A stretch of 64,000 nucleotides of DNA from UBA10649 sp965278965 (GTDB taxonomy: Bacteria; Actinomycetota; Actinomycetes; S36-B12), in the NCBI GenBank assembly GCA_965278965.1, contig OZ257127.1, forward strand, positions 2,356,001 through 2,420,000. The letters are read 5' to 3'. Position numbers and translations under genes: made by a program. Under the pieces are notes generated by a model. It did no database searches, had not been told where the DNA came from, and was given only the letters and a program-made list of their open reading frames with translations. The number at the start of each line of letters is the position of its first letter. The first letter of the stretch is position 1. Positions 44,517-53,814 of this stretch are shown piece by piece.

Positions 44517-45005
44517 ATGCCTGAGCTCGACGACGTCGTCGTCCCCGCAACGCGGGTCGACATGGACGAGCACGCCCCTGCGTTCGTCCGGGCGATGAGC
44601 CATCTCGACAACGCCACCACCCGTGAGCTCGACGCTGCCGGGATCGAGCCGGCGCTGCGCGAGCTGGTGCGGCTGCGGGCGTCGCAGCTCAACGGCTGCG
44701 CGTACTGCGTCGACCTGCACAGCCGTGACGCTGTTGCGGCCGGCGTCACGGAGCAGCGCCTGTGGGCCGTCGGAGCGTGGCGCGAGTCCCCGTTCTTCAC
44801 GGCGCGTGAGCGCGCGGCGCTTGATGCGACGGAGGCCGTCACCCGGATGGGGGCCTACACCCTCGATGATGACGCCCTCGACCGGCTTCTCGAACACTTC
44901 TCGGCGCAGCAGAGCGCTGCGCTGCTCGCCCTCATCGTGATGATCAACGCCTGGAACGCGCTCGCCGTGAGCTCACGTGCGTGGCTGCCTGCCGCGTCCG
45001 CTTGA
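44517..45005 (+). CDS. carboxymuconolactone decarboxylase/AhpD-like protein
   Basis: 162 aa. NGCAYCVDLHSRDA holds the CxxC (C61, C64) and His68 of the AhpD-type thiol site; helical repeats surround it. This form is closer to alkylhydroperoxidase-like proteins than to true gamma-carboxymuconolactone decarboxylase, which lacks the CxxC. GGAGG precedes the ATG by about 6 nt. It may protect against peroxide arising from the neighbouring oxygenase; that link is inferred. Confidence 0.88.
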   Translation: MPELDDVVVPATRVDMDEHAPAFVRAMSHLDNATTRELDAAGIEPALRELVRLRASQLNGCAYCVDLHSRDAVAAGVTEQRLWAVGAWRESPFFTARERAALDATEAVTRMGAYTLDDDALDRLLEHFSAQQSAALLALIVMINAWNALAVSSRAWLPAASA

Positions 45006-45014
45006 GGAAGCGGC

Positions 45015-45332
45015 CTAGGGCAGGGCACGGCGGAGGGTGACCAGCGCGTCGAGAACCGCGTCGGAGTCCGCGTCTTCGTCCGCGACGGCCAGGTAGTCCC
45101 GGCCGACGACGGCGAGCATCGCGCCGAGCCCGTGCGGCTGGAGCTCGGGCAGCCGGGCATCGGCGGGGATCGCGGCGTCGAAGGCCCGCGTGTGGTCGAC
45201 GAGGACCTCGGCCGCTCGGCGGCAGTCCGGTCCTGCACCCGTGAGCCGGTCGAGGGGAAGAGCCGTCAGGCGGTCCACGACCCGGCGCAGCTCGCGCTCG
45301 ATGTCGTCGCGCTGCTGCCGGCTCATCGCCAC
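45015..45332 (-). CDS. hypothetical protein, 105 aa
   Basis: Only the last part of a 525-codon open frame on this strand is real; it begins at GTG 45332 (AMSRQQRDDIERELRRV) because TACGCT lies 6 nt upstream. Predicted all-helical, Asp/Arg-rich, no cysteine pair and no membrane segment. Divergent from cbs with only 36 bp between start codons. No family is recognised. Confidence 0.65.
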   Translation of the reverse strand: MAMSRQQRDDIERELRRVVDRLTALPLDRLTGAGPDCRRAAEVLVDHTRAFDAAIPADARLPELQPHGLGAMLAVVGRDYLAVADEDADSDAVLDALVTLRRALP

Positions 45333-45338
45333 GGGCGC

Positions 45339-45362
45339 AGCGTACGTCGCGCGCGCTAATGT
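45339..45362. promoter_or_regulatory. back-to-back leaderless promoters (hypothetical gene / cbs)
   Basis: Minus-strand -10 TACGCT (45339-45344) and plus-strand -10 TAATGT (45357-45362) are 12 bp apart; each lies 6 nt from its start codon. The -35 region of each would overlap the other's start region. Confidence 0.55.
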
Positions 45363-45368
45363 CCTGGG

Positions 45369-46745
<1,377 letters not shown>

Positions 46746-46770
46746 CCGCGCTGCGCCGGCAGTGGGCGGC

Positions 46771-48405
46771 TCAGCGCACGGTCAGGGGTTTGGTGATGGT
46801 CGTGACGGGGTAGGTCGTGGCTTGTGTGGCGGTGGGGGTGTAGATGGCGACGAGCGTGTACGCGCCTTTCGGCACTGACCGTGGGATGCGCGCGGTCCTG
46901 CTGGCGTAGGCGGTCTTCTTCGTGCCCTTGATGTTCGTGGCAGGGGTGAGGACGTACGCCTCGGCCCCCGCAGCGTTCACCAGTGACAGTTTCACGGCGC
47001 CGCGGGGCTGGGGGGCGTTGAAGGTGACGCGGTAGGTCTTCTTGGCCTTGCGCTTCACCGACGACGGCCCAGACAGGGTGGCGGTGACGCTGGGTGCGAG
47101 TGTGACCTTCCCGACGCCGGTGACCGGTGCGGGGGCGGTGGGTTGCGGCGGCTGGGTGGGCTGGGTTGGGGCGGTTGCCTTCGGGGCGACCTGGAACAAG
47201 GCGCTGCCGACGGGCTTGCTCGCCCCGTTGAGGTTCTTGGCGCTGACCGTCGACTGCAGCCACGCGCCTTGGTCGGCGTCGGTGATCGTGTACTTCGGGT
47301 CGGTCGCGCCGTTGATCGGGGTGCACGATCCCGGGTCGTTGGCGGTGCACCGCTGCCACTGGAACGTCTGCGAGGTCGGGAGGAACTTCCACTCGCCCTT
47401 CGTCGAAGCCAGGGCGGTCCCGACCGTGTTGGCCGCACCGGAGACCACCGGCGGCGACGCGTTCGCCGGGGTGATGCCGGTCAGCACGCGGATGACTGAC
47501 GCCCCCGTCAGCACCCACATGTTCCCGTCCGCGCCGAGAGCGATTTGCCCATACCCGCTCTCCTTGAGCGTCGACTTGCTAACCGCACCCTCGGGCGAGA
47601 TCCGAATCAGTTGCTTGTTGCCGTCACCGGCCGCCCATACAGATCCGTCCGGGGCGACGGCCAGTGCCGTCCCACCGTCGGCGTCGGTGACGGTGGAGAC
47701 GGCGCCCGCGGGTGAGATGCGGTAGACGTGGCTCGGCGCACCTGCCCACATCGTCCCGTCTGGGCTGATGGCGAGGTGGTACGAGTGCTCCGGCAGAGGG
47801 ATCGTCGTGACCGCGCCGTCGGTCGTGATCTTGCCGATCGCCTGCGAGCTGTACGCCGCGAACCCCAGCCAGTTGCCCGGTCCCACCTGGATGTCCTGGA
47901 TGTTCTTGAAGGAGGTCGGGAAGATGGATACGGACCCATTCGGATTGAGCCGTCGAATGGTCGTGGGTGTCGTGAACCACACGTTGCCGTCGGGTCCGGT
48001 AGCGACCGCACCGGGTGGTTCGGTCTTCGTCGCCGGGAAGGTCTGCTTGCTGTCGTTGCCTGACGCGTCCGTGTTGACGAGGCTGAAGGAGGTCCGTTCG
48101 GCGAACCAGATCCGACCATCAGGCGCCTGCGCGATCCCGTCACCCGAAACGGGCTTACCGAGGATCTTGAGCGGATGCAGCGTGTAGTCGCCGGACATCG
48201 ACAGGTTGATCAAGGCCGTGCCGTTGTAGGGCGAGAGCCACAGGCTGCCATCGGCCGCGGACGCCATCCCAAAGGACTGGACGCCGTTGGGAAGGGCGAA
48301 CGACTTCTGGTCGCCGACGTCCGCCGATGCGGCGGGGGCCGTGGCCACGAGGACACCGGCGACGAGCGCGGCGGTGAGGCCGGCGGACAGGATCCGAGCG
48401 CGCAT
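46771..48405 (-). CDS. secreted beta-propeller / Ig-like protein, paralogue C
   Basis: 544 aa. Signal peptide (AALVAGVLVATAPAASA, cleavage about residue 28), then a Vgb/streptogramin-lyase-like propeller with repeated xPDGxxWF words (APDGRIWFAE, GPDGNVWFTT), an Ig-like domain with two Cys (FQWQRCTANDPGSC), a Pro/Thr linker (QPPQPTAPAPV) and a C-terminal beta domain ending TTITKPLTVR. No catalytic motif of virginiamycin lyase can be confirmed. It starts 6 nt after the previous paralogue, so they are co-transcribed. Probably an extracellular binding protein. Confidence 0.85.
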   Translation of the reverse strand: MRARILSAGLTAALVAGVLVATAPAASADVGDQKSFALPNGVQSFGMASAADGSLWLSPYNGTALINLSMSGDYTLHPLKILGKPVSGDGIAQAPDGRIWFAERTSFSLVNTDASGNDSKQTFPATKTEPPGAVATGPDGNVWFTTPTTIRRLNPNGSVSIFPTSFKNIQDIQVGPGNWLGFAAYSSQAIGKITTDGAVTTIPLPEHSYHLAISPDGTMWAGAPSHVYRISPAGAVSTVTDADGGTALAVAPDGSVWAAGDGNKQLIRISPEGAVSKSTLKESGYGQIALGADGNMWVLTGASVIRVLTGITPANASPPVVSGAANTVGTALASTKGEWKFLPTSQTFQWQRCTANDPGSCTPINGATDPKYTITDADQGAWLQSTVSAKNLNGASKPVGSALFQVAPKATAPTQPTQPPQPTAPAPVTGVGKVTLAPSVTATLSGPSSVKRKAKKTYRVTFNAPQPRGAVKLSLVNAAGAEAYVLTPATNIKGTKKTAYASRTARIPRSVPKGAYTLVAIYTPTATQATTYPVTTITKPLTVR

Positions 48406-48411
48406 GGGCTC

Positions 48412-50103
48412 CTACTTCACGGAGAGGGGCTTGGTGAGGGTGGCGATGGGGTAGGTCGGGGCTTGTGCGGCCGTGGGGGTGTAGATGGCACGCAGGGTGT
48501 AGCTGCCTTTGGCGACCGAGCGTGGGATGCGTGCGGTGCGGGCGGCGGTGGCGGTCTTCTTGCCGCCCTTGACGCCGGCGTTCTCGGCGAGGACGTAGAC
48601 CTCGGTGCCGGCCTTGTCGAGCAGGGAGAACCGGACGGTGCCGCGGGGCTGGGGGGCGGTGAACGTGGCGCGGTAGGTCCGCTTGGCCTTGCGCTTGACG
48701 CTGCTCGGGCCGGTCAGCTTCGCGGCGACGCCGGGGGCGAGGGTGACGGTGGTGCCACCGGCGACCGGGGTCGGGGTGGTGGGCTGGATGGGGGCGGCGG
48801 GTTTGGCGGCGACCTGGAAGAGGGCGCTGCTGGTGGGCTTGCCGGCGCCGTTGAGGTTGGTCGCGGTGATGGTGGCGCGGACGAACCCGCCGAGGTCGGT
48901 GTCGGTGACGGTGTAGGTGGGCTTGTTGGCGCCGGCGATGTCGGTGCAGGTCGCGGCGTCGTTGCCGGTGCAGCGTTGCCATTGCTGGGCGAACGTCGTG
49001 GGCTGGAACGTCCAGGACCCGTTCGTCGCGGTGAGGACCGTGCCCGTCCCGTTCGAGGACCCCGCCGGCGACGACACCGTAGGGGCCGCAGAGCTGGTCG
49101 GCGTGATGCCCGACAGGATCCGGTACACGGGCTTTCCGGTCGAGGTCACCCACACATTCCCATCGGGTCCGAACGTGATAGCGGTGGGTGCCGTCGACAA
49201 CTTGGTCGTCGATACCAGGGCAGACCCAGTAGCGATGCGACCTACGAGCGGAGTCGGCTTCGTCGACGTGAACCACACCGAGCCGTCGGGCCCGACGGTG
49301 ACGTCGTCAGCCTGGGCCGAGCCGAGGTCGATCGACTTGCCGGTCGGTGTGCCAGAGAGATCGGTCTGCACGAGGCGCGTCAGGCCCTTGGCGGGCAACC
49401 ACACCTTGCCGTCGGACGTCACGCCCACGTTCGTCTCGATACCCGCTGTGCCCGGAGCGCCGGCCGACGCAACCTTTCCGCCGGCGGTCACCGTCGCCAC
49501 GAGAGCCGTGTAGGCCTGGTTCTGGGGCGGGCCGGAAGCTGCCGTGCCGGTCACAAGGATGCGTCCGTCCGGGGTTCCCGTCACCTGGAACGGAGTCATG
49601 CCGGCTGGGACGTCGAACTCGGAGATGGCCCCGGCGGGTGTGATTCGACCGACTCGGTTGCGGACCTCGGCGAACCACAGGTTGCCGTCCGGCCCGCGGG
49701 TAAGTCCCCACGGCACCGACTTCGCATTGGGGAGCTGCACGCGCTTGGGATCGACCCCGCTGGCATTCACCGACCACAGTGAGTCCGTCTCGAACTCGGT
49801 GAACCAGATCCGGCCGGCGGAGTCCTCCGCGATGCCGTGGATGGAGGCGTTGGCCGGCAACCCAGGGACCGGGACCAGGGTGGCGACGCCATCGGTCGTC
49901 AGCTTGACGAGCGCGGGTGAGTTACCGCCGAGCCACAGGTCGCCCTTGCTGGTGCCGGTGATCGCGATCAGCGTCCCGGCGCCGGCAGGCAGGGAGTAGG
50001 GGGTGATGTCACCGACATCGGCGCTCGCAGACGGCGAGGTGGCGACGAGGACACCGGCGACGAGCGCGGCGGCCAGGCAACTGGAAACCGTCCGTGCGCG
50101 CAT
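48412..50103 (-). CDS. secreted beta-propeller / Ig-like protein, paralogue B
   Basis: 563 aa with the same architecture: signal peptide (LAAALVAGVLVATSPSASA), propeller (AEDSAGRIWFTE, RGPDGNLWFAE, VGPDGSVWFTS), Ig-like domain (AQQWQRCTGNDAATC) and C-terminal domain (VKRKAKRTYRATFTAPQPRG). Its C-terminal 95 residues are very close to paralogue C at both protein and DNA level, which suggests recent duplication or gene conversion. GGAAGG lies upstream of the ATG. The 16-bp inverted repeat at 50182-50235 precedes it. Confidence 0.85.
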   Translation of the reverse strand: MRARTVSSCLAAALVAGVLVATSPSASADVGDITPYSLPAGAGTLIAITGTSKGDLWLGGNSPALVKLTTDGVATLVPVPGLPANASIHGIAEDSAGRIWFTEFETDSLWSVNASGVDPKRVQLPNAKSVPWGLTRGPDGNLWFAEVRNRVGRITPAGAISEFDVPAGMTPFQVTGTPDGRILVTGTAASGPPQNQAYTALVATVTAGGKVASAGAPGTAGIETNVGVTSDGKVWLPAKGLTRLVQTDLSGTPTGKSIDLGSAQADDVTVGPDGSVWFTSTKPTPLVGRIATGSALVSTTKLSTAPTAITFGPDGNVWVTSTGKPVYRILSGITPTSSAAPTVSSPAGSSNGTGTVLTATNGSWTFQPTTFAQQWQRCTGNDAATCTDIAGANKPTYTVTDTDLGGFVRATITATNLNGAGKPTSSALFQVAAKPAAPIQPTTPTPVAGGTTVTLAPGVAAKLTGPSSVKRKAKRTYRATFTAPQPRGTVRFSLLDKAGTEVYVLAENAGVKGGKKTATAARTARIPRSVAKGSYTLRAIYTPTAAQAPTYPIATLTKPLSVK

Positions 50104-50173
50104 GCCGACACCGTCCTTCCCCGAGGCTCGCGTCAGCCTCCCACAGCGAGTTCCCAGGGAACAGGGGCCTGGA

Positions 50174-50243
50174 GACGCCGAAACCTGCAGCTTGCGGTGT
50201 CAGAGCCGGCAGATCCGGCCCGCAAGCTGCAGGTTCCGACGTC
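50174..50243. terminator. long inverted repeat between propeller genes
   Basis: AACCTGCAGCTTGCGG (50182-50197) is perfectly complementary to 50220-50235. With two mismatches the stem extends out to 50174 and 50243, about 24 bp. It follows the stop of paralogue A and precedes paralogue B by about 70 nt. Confidence 0.55.
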
Positions 50244-50247
50244 GTGC

Positions 50248-51888
50248 CTAGCGGATCGTGATGGGCCGCGTCAGTGTCGCGACGGCGTAGGTGCTCGCTG
50301 CCGCCGGGTGCGGGGTGAACACGGCCTTGAGCGTGTACGTGCCGCGGGGCACCGACAGCGGGATGCGCTTCCAGCGCTTGGAGATCGACGTCGGGCCGGT
50401 GGGGCGCGCCCACTTGCCCTTGGCGATGACGAGCACCTCGGTGCCCGCGGCGTTCACCAGCGTGATGCGGGCCTTGCCCCGAACATCACCGGAGGTGTAG
50501 CCGACCCGGAACGAGCGCAGGACCTTGCGCTTGGTGCGGTCCACGGCCCGCAGCGTCGCCGTGACGCCAGGCGCGATCGTCGCGGACGGGCTGCCGGTCA
50601 CGGGAGCGGGGATCGGCTTCGCACCGGTCTGCAGCAACGCGCTCGACGCCGCCGAGCTCGACGACCCATTGGCGTTCGCAGCCTTCACGTTGACCCGAAG
50701 CCACGCGCCGGCGTCGGCCGCGGTGATCGTGTACGTGCCGGACGTCGCGCCGGCGATGTCCGCGCACGACGCGGCATCAGCGGTCGTGCAGCGCTGCCAC
50801 TGGTAGGCGTACGACGTCGGCTGGTAACGCCACGTGCCGTTGGCCGCGGTGAGGACGGAGCCGGCCGCCGTGCTCGAGCCGGTGATCGTCGGGACGGCCG
50901 TGCTCGTCGGCACGATGCCGGTCAGGACGCGGGTGACGCGGTTCGACACGTCCGTCACCCACATGTTTCCGTCGGCACCGGCGGTGATGGCCAGCGGCAG
51001 TGCGCCGATGGCGTACTCCGTCACCGAACCGCTGTTCGTGATCCGGGCGACCTTCGCGACCTTCGACTCGGTGAACCACACGGATCCGTCCGCGGCTACG
51101 GCGATGGCGGCCGGCGCGCTGTTGGCGGTCGGCACGCTGAACTCCGCCACGCCCCCGGACGACGCAATCCGCCCGATGCGGTTCACGCCCGCCTCGGTGA
51201 ACCAGATCGACCCGTTGCCGTCGACCGCGACCCCGCGCGGATCGGCACCCGTGGCGATCGAGGTCTGGGTGATCGTGCCGGAGGTCGTGATCTTCCCGAT
51301 CGCGTTCTTGCCGGGCATCGTGAAGGCCAGCCAGTCGCCGTTGCCCGCTGCGATCGCGTTGGGGGCGGAGTCGGTCGGCAGCGTGTACTCGGTGAGCACG
51401 CCGCCCGGGGTCACCTTGCCGATGCGGTCGCCATTGGTCTCGGTGAACCAGAGGTTGCCGTCCGGTCCGAGCGTGATGGCGGTCGGCCCGGAGCCGGACT
51501 TCGGCAGCTGGACGCGCTTGAGGTCGGTGGCCGATGTCGACACCGACGAGACCGCGTTGCCGTACTGCTCGGTGAACCAGATCCGGCTGGTCGCGTCCTG
51601 CGCGATCCCGCTGGGGGCGGAGTTGCCGGCCAGTCCCGACACGGGTCGGGCGGTCGTGACGCCGGCAGTTGTCAGGCTTGCGAGGGTGCCGCTGCCGCGC
51701 AGAGCGACCCATAGGTCACCGCCGGCGACGGACGTGATGGCGGCGGGGACGCTGGACCCGCCGGGGAGGGCGTAGCCGGTGGCGTCACCGGTCGCGGCGA
51801 GGACGGAGGGGGCCGCGACGGCGCCGGCGAGGGCGGTCGAGATGACGGCGACGGACAGGACAGGGGCTATTCGGGTGCGGACAGACAT
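50248..51888 (-). CDS. secreted beta-propeller / Ig-like protein, paralogue A
   Basis: 546 aa from ATG 51888 (a GTG at 51897 is possible). Signal peptide (SVAVISTALAGAVAAPSVLA), propeller words TLGPDGNLWFTE, VDGNGSIWFTE and AADGSVWFTE, Ig-like domain (AYQWQRCTTADAASC), and a C-terminal domain that is more diverged (RSFRVGYTSGDVRGKARI) than in B and C. First gene of the tandem and separated from B by the inverted repeat. It keeps more canonical propeller repeats, so it may be closest to the ancestor. Confidence 0.83.
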   Translation of the reverse strand: MSVRTRIAPVLSVAVISTALAGAVAAPSVLAATGDATGYALPGGSSVPAAITSVAGGDLWVALRGSGTLASLTTAGVTTARPVSGLAGNSAPSGIAQDATSRIWFTEQYGNAVSSVSTSATDLKRVQLPKSGSGPTAITLGPDGNLWFTETNGDRIGKVTPGGVLTEYTLPTDSAPNAIAAGNGDWLAFTMPGKNAIGKITTSGTITQTSIATGADPRGVAVDGNGSIWFTEAGVNRIGRIASSGGVAEFSVPTANSAPAAIAVAADGSVWFTESKVAKVARITNSGSVTEYAIGALPLAITAGADGNMWVTDVSNRVTRVLTGIVPTSTAVPTITGSSTAAGSVLTAANGTWRYQPTSYAYQWQRCTTADAASCADIAGATSGTYTITAADAGAWLRVNVKAANANGSSSSAASSALLQTGAKPIPAPVTGSPSATIAPGVTATLRAVDRTKRKVLRSFRVGYTSGDVRGKARITLVNAAGTEVLVIAKGKWARPTGPTSISKRWKRIPLSVPRGTYTLKAVFTPHPAAASTYAVATLTRPITIR

Positions 51889-51966
51889 GCGTTCCACTGT
51901 CGCACAGGGCGGGCGGCACCCCGCCGACCACGGGTCGTGGTCGATCTCACACCTAGGCTGGGTTGC

Positions 51967-52446
51967 GTGACTGAGCCCGTCGTGCGCCCCACGGCGCGCG
52001 CGCTCCTGGTCGACGCTGCCGAGCGGGTCCTGCTGCTGCGGGCTCGCGAGCTCAGCGGAAGCATGTTCTGGTTCCCGCCCGGCGGCGGCATTGAGCCCGG
52101 GGAGACTTCGGATGACGCGGTGCTACGGGAGCTGACCGAGGAGACCGGGTGGGCCGATCCCGTCGTCGGCCCGGTCATCGGGTACCGCCGGGTCGTCGTC
52201 GCGTGGAGTGACGGCGTCACCTACGACTGCCGCGAGACCTGGTACTGGGCGCGCGTCGACACGCTCGACGTCGATGTCACCGGGTGGACCGAGGACGAGC
52301 GGCGCGACATGGATGAGTTCCGGTGGTGGACGCTCGAGGAGCTGGAACACACGGACGAGCGGCTCGCCCCAGCTGACCTCGCCGCGCGGGTGCGCACGCT
52401 GCTCGCCGACGGCCCGCCAGCGCAGCCGTGGACCCTCGGCCCCTGA
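51967..52446 (+). CDS. Nudix hydrolase
   Basis: 159 aa from GTG 51967; TAGGCT (51954-51959) is 7 nt upstream (leaderless). The Nudix box is complete: GGGIEPGETSDDAV then RELTEETGW (GX5EX7REUXEEXGU). Such enzymes hydrolyse nucleoside diphosphate derivatives using Mg2+. The specificity cannot be predicted. Convergent with the export operon across a 23-bp-arm inverted repeat. Confidence 0.92.
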   Translation: MTEPVVRPTARALLVDAAERVLLLRARELSGSMFWFPPGGGIEPGETSDDAVLRELTEETGWADPVVGPVIGYRRVVVAWSDGVTYDCRETWYWARVDTLDVDVTGWTEDERRDMDEFRWWTLEELEHTDERLAPADLAARVRTLLADGPPAQPWTLGP

Positions 52447-52467
52447 CCTACCCCTCGCAGCGAAACC

Positions 52468-52544
52468 TCGTTGAGCGGCGGTTTGTGTACGCTCGATGCC
52501 CCGGTTTGTCCGGTTATGCCGGTACACAAACCGCCGCTCAACGA
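52468..52544. terminator. 23-bp perfect inverted repeat between convergent genes
   Basis: Bases 52468-52490 are exactly complementary to 52522-52544 around a 31-nt loop. It lies between the convergent stops of the Nudix gene and the lipoprotein gene. Key words are GAGCGGCGGTTTGTGTAC and its complement. The longest perfect repeat in the window. Confidence 0.6.
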
Positions 52545-52555
52545 AGAGGGGGGGG

Positions 52556-53020
52556 TCAGCTCGCCTGGGGCTGCGGCTGCCCGCCGCCGAAGCCACCCTG
52601 TGGGGCGACGCTCGCGCACGCCTGCTGGGCGGCGTCCCAGGTCGCCTGGTCGACACCCTCTGGCAGCTGCATGCCGCCGCCGTTCGGGCCGCCCCCGTCC
52701 GGACCACCACTGGGCATGCCCGACGGCGGTGTCATCCCCGACGGCGGCGCGCCGGTGGGCATGCCGGACGGCGGGGTCCCGCCGCCGTTGCCGCCGAAGT
52801 CGGGCAGCGTCACGCCGTTCTGCGCCAGGCAGTCGCGGTACGCGGCGAAGTCGGCGCCGCCAGGCCCGCCTGTGCCGCCGCCTCCTGCAGCGGCGCTCGC
52901 CGCGGGCGACGCGGCGGCGGACGACGACGTGTCGTCTGAGCCGCCGGACGAGCAGGCGGCCAGCGCGAGCAGCGACAACGCGCCGCCGGCGAGGGCGAGG
53001 ACGGGACGGGTGGCGATCAT
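52556..53020 (-). CDS. Gly/Pro-rich lipoprotein of the export operon
   Basis: 154 aa. Lipobox LAAC (Cys23), a Ser/Ala/Gly linker, then AAYRDCLAQNGVTLPDFG and a run of PPSGM-type repeats, ending with QATWDAAQQACASVAP. The two remaining Cys may pair. GGAGA precedes the ATG, which overlaps the upstream stop (ATGA). Small lipoproteins of this type often accompany actinobacterial MacAB-like operons; function unknown. Confidence 0.75.
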   Translation of the reverse strand: MIATRPVLALAGGALSLLALAACSSGGSDDTSSSAAASPAASAAAGGGGTGGPGGADFAAYRDCLAQNGVTLPDFGGNGGGTPPSGMPTGAPPSGMTPPSGMPSGGPDGGGPNGGGMQLPEGVDQATWDAAQQACASVAPQGGFGGGQPQPQAS

Positions 53021-53814
53021 GAGGCGTCTCCTTGCGTAGGTGCGGTTGTGGGCTGGCTGGAGGGCGCGGGTGCGCCGGACGGGGGCGACTGGCCCGACTG
53101 CTGCTGGTTCGACGAGGTCTGGCCGGGGGCGCCCTGGCCGCCGCCGGGGAACCCGCCGCCTCCCTGGGAGACCGAGCGCGCCGTGACGGTGCCGTCGTCG
53201 CCGGCCTCGCCGCTCACGATGACGGTCTCGCCGACGGTGAGGTCCGACAGCGGCACCTTCTTGCTCGCCGTCACGTCGGCGGAGTCCGGCACGCTCACTG
53301 AGGTGGTCGTGCCGTCCTGGCCGGTGATCGTCAGTGTGTTCCCGTCGACCGCGGTCAGCGTGCCGATGGTCATCCCGCCGAAGCCGCCGCCAGGGAAGCC
53401 ACCAGGCTGCTGCCCGCCGGCCGCGCCGGTCCCGCCGGTCGTACCGGTGCCCCCGCTCGTGCCGGTACCGCCTGGCGCGCCCGTCCCACCGGTTGTGCCC
53501 GTACCGGCGGTACCGGGGAAGCCACCGCCGAGCGCGGCGAAGTCCGGCAGTCCGGTGGTCGCCGAGGTCGGACCCCACGTCTTCTGCGCGAACGCCCCGC
53601 CGACAAATCCCACGGCGAGCACCATCAGGACGAGCAGCACCCAGGTGGCGCGGTTTGGGCGGGCGTGCTGGCGCTTGGCCAGCAGCGACGCGAGGTCGTC
53701 GTCGTTGTCGTCCGACAGGGGCTGCATCACCGGCTCGAGCGCGACGTCGGTCGCGTCGTCCGGGCGCGCCTCGACGGCGGCGTCATCCGGGTTCTGGGGC
53801 GTGGTGTCACTCAT
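53017..53814 (-). CDS. single-pass membrane protein with DUF5666-like beta domain
   Basis: 265 aa. A cytoplasmic acidic N-terminus (LSDDNDDDLASLLAKRQHARP), one membrane helix (WVLLVLMVLAVGFVGGAFA), a long Gly/Thr-rich segment (GTGTTGGTGAPGG repeats) and a beta domain (IGTLTAVDGNTLTITGQDGT, VSVPDSADVTASKKV, VIVSGEAGDDGTVTA) of the small OB-like type. The start overlaps the permease stop by 8 nt. It may sit beside the exporter outside the membrane; role inferred. Confidence 0.75.
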   Translation of the reverse strand: MSDTTPQNPDDAAVEARPDDATDVALEPVMQPLSDDNDDDLASLLAKRQHARPNRATWVLLVLMVLAVGFVGGAFAQKTWGPTSATTGLPDFAALGGGFPGTAGTGTTGGTGAPGGTGTSGGTGTTGGTGAAGGQQPGGFPGGGFGGMTIGTLTAVDGNTLTITGQDGTTTSVSVPDSADVTASKKVPLSDLTVGETVIVSGEAGDDGTVTARSVSQGGGGFPGGGQGAPGQTSSNQQQSGQSPPSGAPAPSSQPTTAPTQGDAS

